NCBI RefSeq assembly: GCF_002285635.2
Contig: NZ_CP023049.2
Span: 682,001 to 746,000 of the forward strand
Length of the DNA: 64,000 nucleotides
DNA from: Chryseobacterium piperi
GTDB lineage: Bacteria; Bacteroidota; Bacteroidia; Flavobacteriales; Weeksellaceae
Direction: 5' to 3'
Every line of letters starts with the position of its first letter. Within the stretch, counting starts at the first letter, position 1. Below the pieces are notes generated by a model that saw only the letters and a list, made by a program, of their open reading frames with translations, did not search any database and was not told where the DNA came from. Made by a program: the position numbers and the translations under genes. Of this stretch, positions 17,729 through 26,370 are shown in pieces.

Positions 17729-18976
17729 TGACATTTTCTTTAGATTGTGGGCAATTGCGAGTATGCCGATTTCTACCTCGACTTTATTTTTTCCCCGAAG
17801 CATGAATCGTTTAAAATTTTTGTTGTGTTTGAGCTCTGCAAAAACAGGTTCAACATCATGGGATCTTTGTTTTCTGAGTTTGATGCCCTTGCTGGTATTA
17901 AGAAGTTTGAAAACCTTTTCTCTGATTTTTGCCAATTTAGGATTGTTTTGTGAAGTGGTTATTTGTCCCGATTTCTGATCTTTTCTGAAGTAATTATATT
18001 TAACATAAGCTTTTATTTTCTTAGATTTTAACAAGTTGTAATTTTCTTCTGAGCCATAACCAGCATCAGCAACAAGCTCTTTGGGAGCTTTATGATAGCT
18101 TTCTTCAAAACCCAGTAAATGAGTCGCTAATGTTTTGGTGTCTGTTGGGTTGGGATGAATTGAATAATGTAAAATGAATTGTCTATGGGTAGAAATTTGT
18201 AGATTGTAAGCGGGTTTTAGTTGTCCGTTTCGCATATGATCCTCCTTCATTCGCATAAAAGTAGCGTCTGTATCGGTTTTGGAATAGTAATTTCTATCTT
18301 CTAATAATTCTTGCTGTTTTTTATATTTCTCTAAATTATCTGCCCAGTTTTTCTTAGCATAATTCAGTTTCTGACGAACTTTTGAAGCTACTTTTTTATC
18401 TTTCAAAACTTCATTGATCTTTTCGATGGTTTGAGTTACTTTTTCAGAATCTACTTCTTTAAAATCAATACTTTCTGTATTTTCAAGCTCGTCTTTGGCA
18501 ACTGTTTCTGCATAGTTCCAAAGCTCTTCTAATTGCTCTGCAATCCTTTCTTTGTGTTTTTTGACAGCTCTTCCCCAAACAAAAGTATAGCGATTGGCAT
18601 TGGCTTCTATCTTGGTGCCATCTACAAAAGTGGTTTTCAGACTTACCAAACCTTCCTTTTCCAAAAGAAGAACAATTTGTGTGAAAATAGCTTTAATCTC
18701 ACCTTTCAATCGTTCACTACGGAACCTGTTTAAGGTGTTATGATCGGGACGGCTCATTGCAGAGAGCCACATAAAATGGATGTTTTCTTTCAAGGCCTGC
18801 TCCATTTTGCGGCTTGAATAGATATTGCTTAAATAGCCATAAATCAAAACTTTCAAAAGCATTTTCGGGTGGTAGCAAGATGTTCCGCCAGGTTTGTAGG
18901 TTTTAATTAAGCTTTTGATATCCAAGCCATCAATAATGTTTGAAACAATTTTCACAGGATGTCGCTCATCAATCAA
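17717..18976 (-). CDS. IS1182-family transposase, main frame
   Basis: 419 aa open frame with the family's DUF772 N-terminal region (YHPKMLLKVLIYGYLSNIYSSRKMEQALKEN, FRSERLKGEI) and a DDE transposase domain (TTFVDGTKIEANANRYTFVWGRAVKK; LVADAGYGSEENY; RSHDVEPVFAELKHNKNFKRFMLRG). The frame opens with a TTG and lacks the normal N-terminus. The missing residues are encoded upstream: a GTG at 19053 starts LSTSKVVFKDYTP in another frame, and a -1 shift at CCCAAAG (19009-19015) joins it to KENLLFPPNLSELIDERHP, giving about 445 aa. This is either a frameshift mutation or a programmed shift; codons downstream are undamaged. Confidence 0.85.
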   Translation of the reverse strand: MIDERHPVKIVSNIIDGLDIKSLIKTYKPGGTSCYHPKMLLKVLIYGYLSNIYSSRKMEQALKENIHFMWLSAMSRPDHNTLNRFRSERLKGEIKAIFTQIVLLLEKEGLVSLKTTFVDGTKIEANANRYTFVWGRAVKKHKERIAEQLEELWNYAETVAKDELENTESIDFKEVDSEKVTQTIEKINEVLKDKKVASKVRQKLNYAKKNWADNLEKYKKQQELLEDRNYYSKTDTDATFMRMKEDHMRNGQLKPAYNLQISTHRQFILHYSIHPNPTDTKTLATHLLGFEESYHKAPKELVADAGYGSEENYNLLKSKKIKAYVKYNYFRKDQKSGQITTSQNNPKLAKIREKVFKLLNTSKGIKLRKQRSHDVEPVFAELKHNKNFKRFMLRGKNKVEVEIGILAIAHNLKKMSKAA

Positions 18977-19082
18977 CTCCGATAAATTGGGAGGAAAAAG
19001 CAGATTTTCTTTGGGGTGTAATCTTTAAAGACTACTTTTGACGTACTTAACACAATGCAAATTAATCAATTTGCAACTATTA

Positions 19083-19105
19083 GGAAAGCGAAAGCTTTCC
19101 TTTTT
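19083..19105 (+). terminator. Terminator-like hairpin inside the IS right end
   Basis: GGAAAGC-GAAA-GCTTTCC followed by five Ts on the plus strand, between the transposase start and the right inverted repeat. Confidence 0.6.
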
Positions 19106-19176
19106 GCATAAAAAAGGCTATCTCTTTTGAGACAGCCTCTTTTTTTATTGAAGAAATTACTTGTCCATTCCTTTAC

Positions 19177-19203
19177 TTGCATCCAACTAAAATAGTATAT
19201 TTG
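19177..19203 (+). promoter_or_regulatory. Promoter of udk
   Basis: TTG (19177-19179) and TATATTTG (19196-19203), spacer 16 nt. It lies just outside the IS right end and shows that udk starts at 19231 rather than at an upstream in-frame ATG (19183 region) or TTG. Confidence 0.7.
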
Positions 19204-19230
19204 TACCAATTATATAGAAACTCAAAAAGA

Positions 19231-19845
19231 ATGCTTGTAATAGGAATTGCAGGGGGTACAGGATCCGGCAAAACTACAGTTGTTGATAAAATATTGCAAC
19301 AGCTTGATATTGAAGGGATGAATATCCTATCTCAGGATAATTATTATCATGATAACCAAAATCTGACACTTACTGAAAGGGAAGCTTTGAATTATGACCA
19401 TCCCAAGTCGATAGATTTTGAATTGATGCTGAAACATGTAAAAGCTTTAAAAAATAATGAGTCTATTGAACAGCCCATTTATAGCTTTGTTACTCATTCC
19501 AGAACCGGAGATCATGTGACTGTGGAACCTAAAAATGTATTGGTTGTAGAAGGTATTTTAGTACTTACTAATAAAGAATTATTGAAAGAATTTGATTTGA
19601 AAGTTTTTGTTCATGCAGATTCTGATGAAAGATTAATTAGGAGGATAAGAAGAGATACTCAGGAAAGGGGGAGAGACCTAAGTGAAGTATTACACCGTTA
19701 CCAAACTACTCTAAAGCCTATGCATCAGGAATTTATAGAACCATCAAAAAATGAGGCGGATCTTATCATCCCCAATATGAGGCAAAATTCCGTAGCGATT
19801 GATTTTTTAACTACTGTTATCAAAAACTCGTTGAGAAAACATTAA
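19231..19845 (+). CDS. udk: Uridine kinase
   Basis: 204 aa. Starts MLVIGIAGGTGSGKTTVV, the P-loop of uridine-cytidine kinases; SQDNYYHD and the YDHPKSIDFELM segment bind the nucleoside, and RRIRRDTQERGR is the lid. It phosphorylates uridine and cytidine to UMP and CMP in pyrimidine salvage. The longer in-frame extension to 19177 is rejected because it would begin inside the promoter. The next gene begins two bases after the stop. Confidence 0.93.
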   Translation: MLVIGIAGGTGSGKTTVVDKILQQLDIEGMNILSQDNYYHDNQNLTLTEREALNYDHPKSIDFELMLKHVKALKNNESIEQPIYSFVTHSRTGDHVTVEPKNVLVVEGILVLTNKELLKEFDLKVFVHADSDERLIRRIRRDTQERGRDLSEVLHRYQTTLKPMHQEFIEPSKNEADLIIPNMRQNSVAIDFLTTVIKNSLRKH

Positions 19846-19846
19846 A

Positions 19847-20200
19847 ATGGCAAATAAATTAATTAAAGAGATACAGCCAAAATCTGAAGTGGTAAAGCTA
19901 CTCCAGAAATATATTTTAAACAGATACTTTATTACGATCTGTTTATTTTTGGTCTGGATGATTTTCTTTGATAAAACTTCGTTTCTGGTAATTAATGAGC
20001 TGAACGGAGAAATTCACAAATACGAAGAACAATTGCAGTATTATAAAACGGAATACGAAAAAAATGATACGTTTTATAAGAAGCTGATGAACAATAAATC
20101 GGAAAAAGAAAAATACGCAAGGGAAAATTATTTTATGAAAAAGCCGGATGAAGAAATCTTTATTCTGGTGGTAGATAGCACGCATATATCTAAAAAATAA
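19847..20200 (+). CDS. FtsB/DivIC-family septum formation initiator
   Basis: 117 aa bitopic protein: a short cytosolic N-terminus, one transmembrane helix at about residues 28-45 (FITICLFLVWMIFFDKTSF), then a periplasmic coiled coil (ELNGEIHKYEEQLQYYKTEYEKND) and the ARENYFMKKPDEEIFIL motif typical of DivIC/FtsB. It would join FtsL and FtsQ in the divisome. Tightly linked to udk, as often in flavobacteria. Confidence 0.88.
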   Translation: MANKLIKEIQPKSEVVKLLQKYILNRYFITICLFLVWMIFFDKTSFLVINELNGEIHKYEEQLQYYKTEYEKNDTFYKKLMNNKSEKEKYARENYFMKKPDEEIFILVVDSTHISKK

Positions 20201-20242
20201 TATTTCATACGCCTAAAACTCTTAATTATAATCTTCAACTAA

Positions 20243-21406
20243 ATGTCAAATATAGATATACTTCCAGATTGGGAAAATTTAGTAAAAAAACAGCTTAAAA
20301 CAGAAGATATTTATACCATTCTGAAAAAAGAAAACTTAGAGGGGATTGATGTAAAGCCTTTCTACAGCTCAGTTCAGAAACCTCTGGTAAACCTTCCAAA
20401 AGTTGAAGAAAGTACTCATTTGGTTGCCAAATATCACGAAAGTTTAGAAGAAGATGTTTTTGCATTTATACTGGATCAGAATGTAGAAAACCTTGAAGAA
20501 AAGACAATCTTCATTAACAATAAAGATCTGGCAGAACATATCAGCCCTAAAGATGAAGATCAGTATTTTTCATTAATTGATGTGTTTGATGAGAAAGAAG
20601 GAACAATTAATGATCAGCTTGCCAAAGAATTACTGGCTAAAAGTTTTAAAAGAAATATTTGTATAGATATTTCACTTCATCAAAATTCTGGAGCGGCGAT
20701 ATACCAGCAATTGGGAATTGCTTTAGCAAAAGCCAAAGAGCTTGTAGAAGTTTTTGGACCTGAAATTTTGAATAAATTAATTTTTAAAATAGCAATCGGA
20801 GGAAATTATTTCTTTGAGATGGCGAAAATAAGAGCTTTTAAACTGATCTTTAATCAATTTTCCAAAGAATATGGTCTCGATGATATCCCTTATATCTTTG
20901 CAGAGACTTCCTTAAGAAATAAGGCAACCTCAGATCGTGAAAACAATCTTATCCGTTCTACATTAGAGCTTGCTTCTGCGATGATCGCAGGTGCAGATGC
21001 AGTATACAGTACCAATTATCTGGTCAATAATAGCACAGATAACTCTGAAGAGATATCATTTAAGCAACAGATTGTGCTGGCTTATGAAAGTATTATCAAT
21101 GTATTTGAAGATGCCTCTAATGGAAGCTATTATGTTGAAGACATAACAAAGCAAATTGCTGAAAAGTCATGGGGCTTATTTATAGAGCTGGAAGAAGCAG
21201 GAGGATATCTTGAATTACTCAAACAAGGTATGATTCAGAAAAAGATTTATGATCATGCCATTGAAGAACAAAAATGGGTTGAAGAAGGTAAAATAAAGCT
21301 AATCGGGGTTAATCTTTATCCCAAGCTGGAAGTGAAAAAGTCGGTAGAAGACTTATACAATGAAAAAGAGATAAAACCTGTCCGCTGGGCAGAAATGTTT
21401 GAGTAA
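20243..21406 (+). CDS. Methylmalonyl-CoA mutase, small (beta) subunit
   Basis: 387 aa with the TIM-barrel part of the mutase family (PDWENLVKKQLKTEDIY; PYIFAETSLRNKATSDRENNLIRSTLE; EDITKQIAEKSWGLFIELEEAGG). It is shorter than the catalytic large subunit and has no C-terminal cobalamin-binding DxHxxG domain, as expected for the non-catalytic partner. The usual large subunit gene is not adjacent; the next gene is a DinB protein whose ATG overlaps the stop (TAATG). Confidence 0.87.
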   Translation: MSNIDILPDWENLVKKQLKTEDIYTILKKENLEGIDVKPFYSSVQKPLVNLPKVEESTHLVAKYHESLEEDVFAFILDQNVENLEEKTIFINNKDLAEHISPKDEDQYFSLIDVFDEKEGTINDQLAKELLAKSFKRNICIDISLHQNSGAAIYQQLGIALAKAKELVEVFGPEILNKLIFKIAIGGNYFFEMAKIRAFKLIFNQFSKEYGLDDIPYIFAETSLRNKATSDRENNLIRSTLELASAMIAGADAVYSTNYLVNNSTDNSEEISFKQQIVLAYESIINVFEDASNGSYYVEDITKQIAEKSWGLFIELEEAGGYLELLKQGMIQKKIYDHAIEEQKWVEEGKIKLIGVNLYPKLEVKKSVEDLYNEKEIKPVRWAEMFE

Positions 21407-21846
21407 TGACAGAAAAACTGATTGATTTATTTGAATATACCCATCACTATAATCGGGAAATAATTAATTTCATTTCAGAAAATATCTCGAAGATTGATGA
21501 TAAGACCATTGCATTGATCAATCATACCCTCAATGCTCAGCAAATCTGGAACTCAAGGATTCTGGGGAGTGAGCCTTTCGAAGTTTGGCAGATCAATCCT
21601 TTTGAAAATTTAATAGAGATCAATCATCAGAATTTTATAAAAAGCTTAGATATTGTTCAGAATTTTGATTTAGATACCAGGATTGGATATAGAAATTCAA
21701 GAGGAACGAAATTTGAAAACAGTATTTTTGAAATGCTTTTTCATGCGATCAATCACTCGACCTACCATCGGGGGCAAATCAATTCTCTTTTGAAACAAAA
21801 CGACCTTCAACCATTGCTGACAGATTATATTTTTTATAAAAGATAA
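21406..21846 (+). CDS. DinB-family protein
   Basis: 146 aa four-helix DinB/YfiT-type fold. Putative metal ligands: an N-terminal His in YTHHYNR, H in ALINHTLNAQQIW and the C-terminal HAINHSTYHRGQINSLL, the clearest motif of the family. Members are putative metal-dependent enzymes, including thiol transferases; substrate unknown. Start overlaps the mutase stop by one base, so translation is probably coupled. Confidence 0.88.
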   Translation: MTEKLIDLFEYTHHYNREIINFISENISKIDDKTIALINHTLNAQQIWNSRILGSEPFEVWQINPFENLIEINHQNFIKSLDIVQNFDLDTRIGYRNSRGTKFENSIFEMLFHAINHSTYHRGQINSLLKQNDLQPLLTDYIFYKR

Positions 21847-21948
21847 ACTTGTTCGCTGAGTAGAATTATAAACTACGTTTTAACAACAGATTACACGAAT
21901 TAGTACAGATGTTTACCTTAATTTTTCATATGGAATATTAATAAAGTA

Positions 21949-21982
21949 TTGATAGTTAGTTTTTAAGTTATAAATATATTTG
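21949..21982 (+). promoter_or_regulatory. Promoter of the methyltransferase gene
   Basis: TTG (21949-21951) and TATATTTG (21975-21982), spacer 23 nt. The G of the -7 box is the first base of one candidate GTG start, which favours the next GTG at 21991. Confidence 0.6.
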
Positions 21983-21990
21983 TGAGATCT

Positions 21991-23139
21991 GTGGGAAATA
22001 ATATATTAATTCAAAAAGTTCAAGAGTTTATCAATGCAAACCTCCATTCAGATTTGCATGCATTGCTGCTTAAGAAATCCCCGTTTCCTGATGTTACCAT
22101 GCAGGAAATTGTTCAACAGATAAAAGGAAAGCAGGTTGCAGAGAGAAAATTCCCATTTTTACTTCAGGATGGAATCATCTTTCCTCCACAGCTCAATCTG
22201 GAGCAATCATCTTCAGAAAAGACTGCTCTGTACAAATCTTCTATTTTAAATGGGACAAAATTTATTGATCTTACCAGTGGTTTTGGAATAGATGCTTATT
22301 ACCTGTCTCAGAATTTTGACGAAATTACCTTAATTGAGCAAAATACAGAGCTTTTAAATATAGTAGAGTCCAATTGGAGAGCTTTGGGGAGAAAGGCAAA
22401 ATTTCTCAATCTTAGACTGGAAGACTTTTTAAATGAAAATCAGGAAACTTTTGATGTTGTTTATTTAGATCCGGCAAGAAGGGATACTCAAAAGAATAAG
22501 GTTTTTCTTTTAGAAGACCTATCACCTAATATTCTTGAAATTCAGGATCATCTGGTATCGATGTCGAATGAAGTGGTGATTAAGCTATCTCCTTTGATTG
22601 ATTTGAAATACCTGGTATCCGTTCTGAAAAATATATCAAGGATCGATATCATCGCTGTAAAAAATGATGTAAAAGAGATCGTGGTTTTCTTATCCGGGAA
22701 AAGTTCCGGGAAAATTGATTGTCATTGTGTAAATCTGGAAAGCAGTGAACCGGATTTTGTATTCAGGTTTGGAGATGGAGAAGTAGCACACTCAGAATAT
22801 GGTGAGCCTGAAAAGTTTATTTACATTCCAAATCATTCCATACTAAAGGCAGGGGTTTTCAATTTGATATCAGAAAGGTTTCAGTTGAAAAAACTTCATC
22901 CTAACTCTCATATCTATACATCCCATGAAAGAAATAATCAATTTCCGGGACGAATTTTAGAAATGGAAGTTGTTGATAGTAAGCAGATTAAAAAGAAAGA
23001 ACAATTCAATATTATTTCAAAAAATTACCCGTTGAAACCGGAAGAAATTAAAAAGAAGTATACTTTAAAAGATGGTGGAGAACATTACCTTATTTTTACA
23101 CAATCCAAAAAAGGGAAAATTATTTTAAAATCAATGTAA
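21991..23139 (+). CDS. Class I SAM-dependent methyltransferase, PG_1098-like with THUMP-like C-terminus
   Basis: 382 aa from the GTG at 21991; a GTG nine bases earlier would lie inside the -7 box, so I prefer the later one. The N-terminal helical segment (VQEFINANLHSDLHALLLKKSPF) is typical of the PG_1098 group. The Rossmann methyltransferase core has motif I KFIDLTSGFGIDAYYLS and motif IV VYLDPARRD. The C-terminal region (EIKKKYTLKDGGEHYLIFTQSKKGKIIL) is THUMP-like. Probably an RNA-modifying enzyme; target unknown. Confidence 0.85.
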   Translation: MGNNILIQKVQEFINANLHSDLHALLLKKSPFPDVTMQEIVQQIKGKQVAERKFPFLLQDGIIFPPQLNLEQSSSEKTALYKSSILNGTKFIDLTSGFGIDAYYLSQNFDEITLIEQNTELLNIVESNWRALGRKAKFLNLRLEDFLNENQETFDVVYLDPARRDTQKNKVFLLEDLSPNILEIQDHLVSMSNEVVIKLSPLIDLKYLVSVLKNISRIDIIAVKNDVKEIVVFLSGKSSGKIDCHCVNLESSEPDFVFRFGDGEVAHSEYGEPEKFIYIPNHSILKAGVFNLISERFQLKKLHPNSHIYTSHERNNQFPGRILEMEVVDSKQIKKKEQFNIISKNYPLKPEEIKKKYTLKDGGEHYLIFTQSKKGKIILKSM

Positions 23140-23144
23140 AAATG

Positions 23145-23175
23145 TTGCCAAGAGATGCAAGATTTCTTAATTTTG
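23145..23175 (+). promoter_or_regulatory. Promoter of the small lipoprotein gene
   Basis: TTG (23145-23147) and TAATTTTG (23168-23175), spacer 20 nt. It leaves a leader of about 90 nt containing a 10-codon reading frame (23195-23227) and a 9-bp inverted repeat (ATGAAATCG 23195-23203 / CGATTTCAT 23235-23243). Confidence 0.6.
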
Positions 23176-23271
23176 GGCAATCAAAAATTTAAGCATGAAA
23201 TCGCGGACTGTTTACTGGACGATTTAAAATAGACCGATTTCATATGACCTTTAAAAAAATAAATCTTACAT

Positions 23272-23547
23272 ATGAAAAAATTAATTATATGTTTAGCCGT
23301 TGCAACTGTAGCAGTAAGCTGTAAAAAAATACAAGCCGGAGGAAATAAGAATACCCTAAAACTGGAAGAAGGAGTAGAAAGATATTCTGATGATTCACAA
23401 GGTGGTGCAAAAGCTCACGGTGATGCTCATGGTGAAGCAGCAGGACATAAAGAAAATGCTGTTGCTGAAAAAAATGAGACTGAAGCTCCAAAAACAGATA
23501 GTACTGCTGCTGCAAAGCCTGCAGAAGCTGCTAAAGCTGAACACTAA
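23272..23547 (+). CDS. Small Ala/His/Glu-rich lipoprotein
   Basis: 91 aa. Lipoprotein signal MKKLIICLAVATVAVSC with lipobox VAVSC (Cys17). The mature part is low-complexity: a short folded-looking stretch (NKNTLKLEEGVERYSDD) followed by an Ala, His, Glu and Lys-rich tail (AHGDAHGEAAGHKENA, AAAKPAEAAKAEH). No known domain. The His-rich tail could bind metal, which is inference only. Confidence 0.75.
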   Translation: MKKLIICLAVATVAVSCKKIQAGGNKNTLKLEEGVERYSDDSQGGAKAHGDAHGEAAGHKENAVAEKNETEAPKTDSTAAAKPAEAAKAEH

Positions 23548-23564
23548 TTACGAGTACAAAATAT

Positions 23565-23596
23565 AAAAAAGTCCTGCAGCAATGCAGGACTTTTTT
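23565..23596 (+). terminator. Terminator after the small lipoprotein
   Basis: AAAAAAGTCCTGCA-GCAA-TGCAGGACTTTTTT, 14-bp perfect stem. Confidence 0.9.
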
Positions 23597-23727
23597 ATAT
23601 GCACGAGTCACCGATTTCTGAGTATAATTTTTTAATTTCTAATAAATAGCGGTCAGCAGGAAAATTCTTTCTTTTTGTTTGCTCCTGCAGGCCATTTTTT
23701 ATAATTTTAACCAAACAAAATTTTACA

Positions 23728-25107
23728 ATGCAAGAGACATTAAATTACATCAACGAAAACAAACAACGTTTCGTGGATGAATTATTTGAGTTATTGAGAA
23801 TCCCTTCTATTTCTGCAGATCCTGCCTATAAAGATGAAGTATTGAAATGTGCAGATGTGTGTGCAACCCATCTTAAAAATGCAGGTGCCGACAATGTTGA
23901 AGTATGCCAGACGAAGGGGTATCCTATCGTTTTTGGTGAAAAGATTTTAGATAAGAACCTGCCAACGGTTTTAGTTTACGGACATTATGACGTTCAACCG
24001 GCAGATCCATTAGAATTATGGAAAAAACCACCTTTTGAACCTTATATTGAAAAAACAGAACTTCATCCTGAAGGAGCAATCTTTGCCAGAGGTTCAGCGG
24101 ATGATAAAGGGCAATTTTTTATGCATGTGAAGGCTTTTGAGGCAATGATGAAAACGAATACTCTTCCTTGCAATGTTAAATTTATTTTAGAAGGAGAAGA
24201 AGAAGTAGGATCCGTAAGTTTAGGAGATTTTGTAAATGAAAATAAAGAAAAGCTGGCTTGTGACTGTATTCTTATTTCAGATACACACATTTATAGTAAC
24301 GAACAACCAACGGTAACTACGGGTTTAAGAGGGTTAAGCTATGTAGAAGTAGAGGTGGAAGGACCTAACAGAGATTTGCATTCAGGACTTTATGGTGGTG
24401 CTGTTCCTAATCCTATTCATGTGCTTTCGAGAATGATTGCCAAACTAATTGATGAAGATGGACACATTACAGTAGATGGATTCTATGATAATGTGGAGGT
24501 TGTTTCAGATGAAGAAAGAGCCGAAATGAATAAACTGAAAGATAATCCTGGGGAATTTAAAAAATCAATCGGATTAAAAGATATAGAAGGAGAAAAAGGA
24601 TATACCACATTAGAAAGAACCTCTATCCGTCCAACTTTGGATTGCAATGGAATCTGGGGAGGGTATACAGGAGAGGGAGCTAAAACAGTGATTCCTTCAA
24701 AAGCTTTTGCGAAAATTTCAATGCGCTTAGTTCCTTATCAGACTCCGGAAGAAATTACTGAGAAGTTTACGAAATATTTTGAGAAAATTGCTCCGGATAC
24801 CGTAAAAATAAAAGTAACTCCACATCACGGAGGAATGCCGTATGTTCTGCCTGTAGCAACTAAAGAGTTCTTAGCAGCCAAGCAAGCAATGGAATCTGCA
24901 TTTGGAAAAGAGGTGCTTCCTTACAGAAGTGGAGGAAGTATTCCTATTACCTCTATGTTTGAAAAAGTTTTGGGCGCAAAGTCTGTATTAATGGGCTTCG
25001 GATTGGATTCTGATGCCATCCATTCACCTAATGAACACTACGGATTGTTCAATTTTTATAAAGGAATTGAGAGTATCCCTCTGTTTTTTGAAAACTATTC
25101 AAAATAA
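23728..25107 (+). CDS. M20 family dipeptidase
   Basis: 459 aa, CNDP/PepV-like. Metal-site motifs are in order: VLVYGHYDVQP (His ligand, Asp), ARGSADDKGQ (bridging Asp), LEGEEEVGS (catalytic and ligand Glu), ISDTHI (Asp) and HSPNEHYGL near the C-terminus. The dimerisation domain insert (LSYVEVEVEGPNRDLHSGLYGG) is present. Cytosolic dinuclear zinc peptidase that cleaves dipeptides. No signal peptide. Confidence 0.93.
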   Translation: MQETLNYINENKQRFVDELFELLRIPSISADPAYKDEVLKCADVCATHLKNAGADNVEVCQTKGYPIVFGEKILDKNLPTVLVYGHYDVQPADPLELWKKPPFEPYIEKTELHPEGAIFARGSADDKGQFFMHVKAFEAMMKTNTLPCNVKFILEGEEEVGSVSLGDFVNENKEKLACDCILISDTHIYSNEQPTVTTGLRGLSYVEVEVEGPNRDLHSGLYGGAVPNPIHVLSRMIAKLIDEDGHITVDGFYDNVEVVSDEERAEMNKLKDNPGEFKKSIGLKDIEGEKGYTTLERTSIRPTLDCNGIWGGYTGEGAKTVIPSKAFAKISMRLVPYQTPEEITEKFTKYFEKIAPDTVKIKVTPHHGGMPYVLPVATKEFLAAKQAMESAFGKEVLPYRSGGSIPITSMFEKVLGAKSVLMGFGLDSDAIHSPNEHYGLFNFYKGIESIPLFFENYSK

Positions 25108-25169
25108 TAGAATTTTTTGAAACATTACTTACTGGTCAGGTTGTACTGGTAGTAACAAAGATATTATTT

Positions 25170-25204
25170 AAGAGAATGCCTAAATTAGGTATTCTCTTTT
25201 TTTT
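25170..25204 (+). terminator. Terminator after the dipeptidase gene
   Basis: AAGAGAATGCCT paired with AGGTATTCTCTT (one G-T) and a long T run. The rest of the 312-nt gap to 25420 is AT-rich with a weak TATATTTA box near 25389; I see nothing else in it. Confidence 0.8.
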
Positions 25205-25419
25205 GTTGTATTGTTATCCATTAAAAATATAATCTATGGTTTATTTTATTCATTAAATATTTAGATGTATAAAATGCTTATTTTCTAATGTTATGTTCTT
25301 TGTATTGTTTTATTTGTTTGTTGTTTGGTGAATTATTTTTGATTATTTGATTTATTTAATAAAATTTTTTTTAATCAAGAAAATAAAATATATTTACAAT
25401 TTAAATTAAATTAAATATT

Positions 25420-26292
25420 ATGAAGGAAATTTTTACATCTTTAGCGGTTGTAATACTTACAAGCGTTGCCCATTCTCAAGTTATTACACAAAATGCAGTT
25501 TCGAATACTGTATCACCTACAGGTTCTGTAGCGTGCGGAAGCCAGGCTAACGGCTATACTGCCGATAACTCTTATTACAGAGTATTTAAACTATCAGATT
25601 ATGGTATTAATTACAGCTATAATATTACCAATATTGCATTTGGAGTACAGACTGCCAATACTACTTTCCCTGTAGAGGTTAATCTTTATACTTTGGTAGG
25701 TGCATTCCCAACTGGAACGCCGACTCTTTTAGGGACTACTAATGTTAATATAGCACCAGCTAATGCCGGTCAAATGGTAAGTACAGGAACAGCTTTATCG
25801 CAAACGGTTCCTGCTGGAGGAACATTTGTTGTTGAATTATATCATGATGGATCTACTGCTAATCCCCCTCAGTCTTTTTATTTAGGAACGCACCCGGGAG
25901 CGCAGACGGGTCTTTCTTACTTATCTTCAGAAACATGTGGAATAGATACGCCTATTGCAACAGGAACTGGAGCTCTAGCTGGATTTGCTTCAGCTAGATG
26001 GGTAATGACTATTACAGGACAGAATACTTTGGGTGTTACTGAGGTAATTAATTCAAAAGACCTGCAAATTTTTCCAAATCCGGTTAAAGATGTCCTGAAA
26101 TTTAGATTTGGTAACAATTTGAAATCTGAAGCAATTGATATTTATGATATGAATGGAAGAGCTGTTACTTCTATTTCTAATAATAAAAATGTTAATGAAG
26201 TCAATGTATCAAGCTTTACAAAAGGGGCTTATATCTTAAAGGTAAAAGCTAATGACGGGAAAGTATATGTTCAGAAAATTCTTAAGGACTAA
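25420..26292 (+). CDS. T9SS-secreted protein with C-terminal sorting domain
   Basis: 290 aa. Signal peptide MKEIFTSLAVVILTSVAHSQ, then about 190 residues rich in Thr, Asn and Gly forming a beta-sandwich-like region (SYYRVFKLSDYGINYSYNITNIAFGVQ; FPVEVNLYTLVG; FVVELYHDGS). The last 75 residues are a T9SS type A domain (IFPNPVKDVLKF, IDIYDMNGRAV, YILKVKANDGKVYVQKILKD). The same N-terminal type of region is found next to peptidase or adhesin domains in flavobacteria; here it stands alone. No catalytic motif seen. Confidence 0.82.
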   Translation: MKEIFTSLAVVILTSVAHSQVITQNAVSNTVSPTGSVACGSQANGYTADNSYYRVFKLSDYGINYSYNITNIAFGVQTANTTFPVEVNLYTLVGAFPTGTPTLLGTTNVNIAPANAGQMVSTGTALSQTVPAGGTFVVELYHDGSTANPPQSFYLGTHPGAQTGLSYLSSETCGIDTPIATGTGALAGFASARWVMTITGQNTLGVTEVINSKDLQIFPNPVKDVLKFRFGNNLKSEAIDIYDMNGRAVTSISNNKNVNEVNVSSFTKGAYILKVKANDGKVYVQKILKD

Positions 26293-26316
26293 TTCCTGAC
26301 AAATCTTACACTATAT

Positions 26317-26344
26317 AAAACGCTCTAATTGGAGCGTTTTTTTT
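26317..26344 (+). terminator. Terminator after the T9SS protein
   Basis: AAAACGCTC-TAATTG-GAGCGTTTT with a T run. Confidence 0.85.
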
Positions 26345-26370
26345 ATTTTAGAGAAATTAAAATTAATGAC

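Larger units (their letters stand above)
17596..19143 (-). mobile_element. IS1182-type insertion sequence
   Basis: About 1.55 kb bounded by 20-bp perfect terminal inverted repeats: AAAAGAGGCTGTCTCAAAAG at 17596-17615 and its complement at 19124-19143. It holds one transposase gene on the minus strand. Both ends sit in terminator-like hairpins (17596-17628 and 19111-19147). I could not find a convincing target-site duplication. It lies between the broken protease gene and the udk promoter without interrupting either. Confidence 0.85.
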
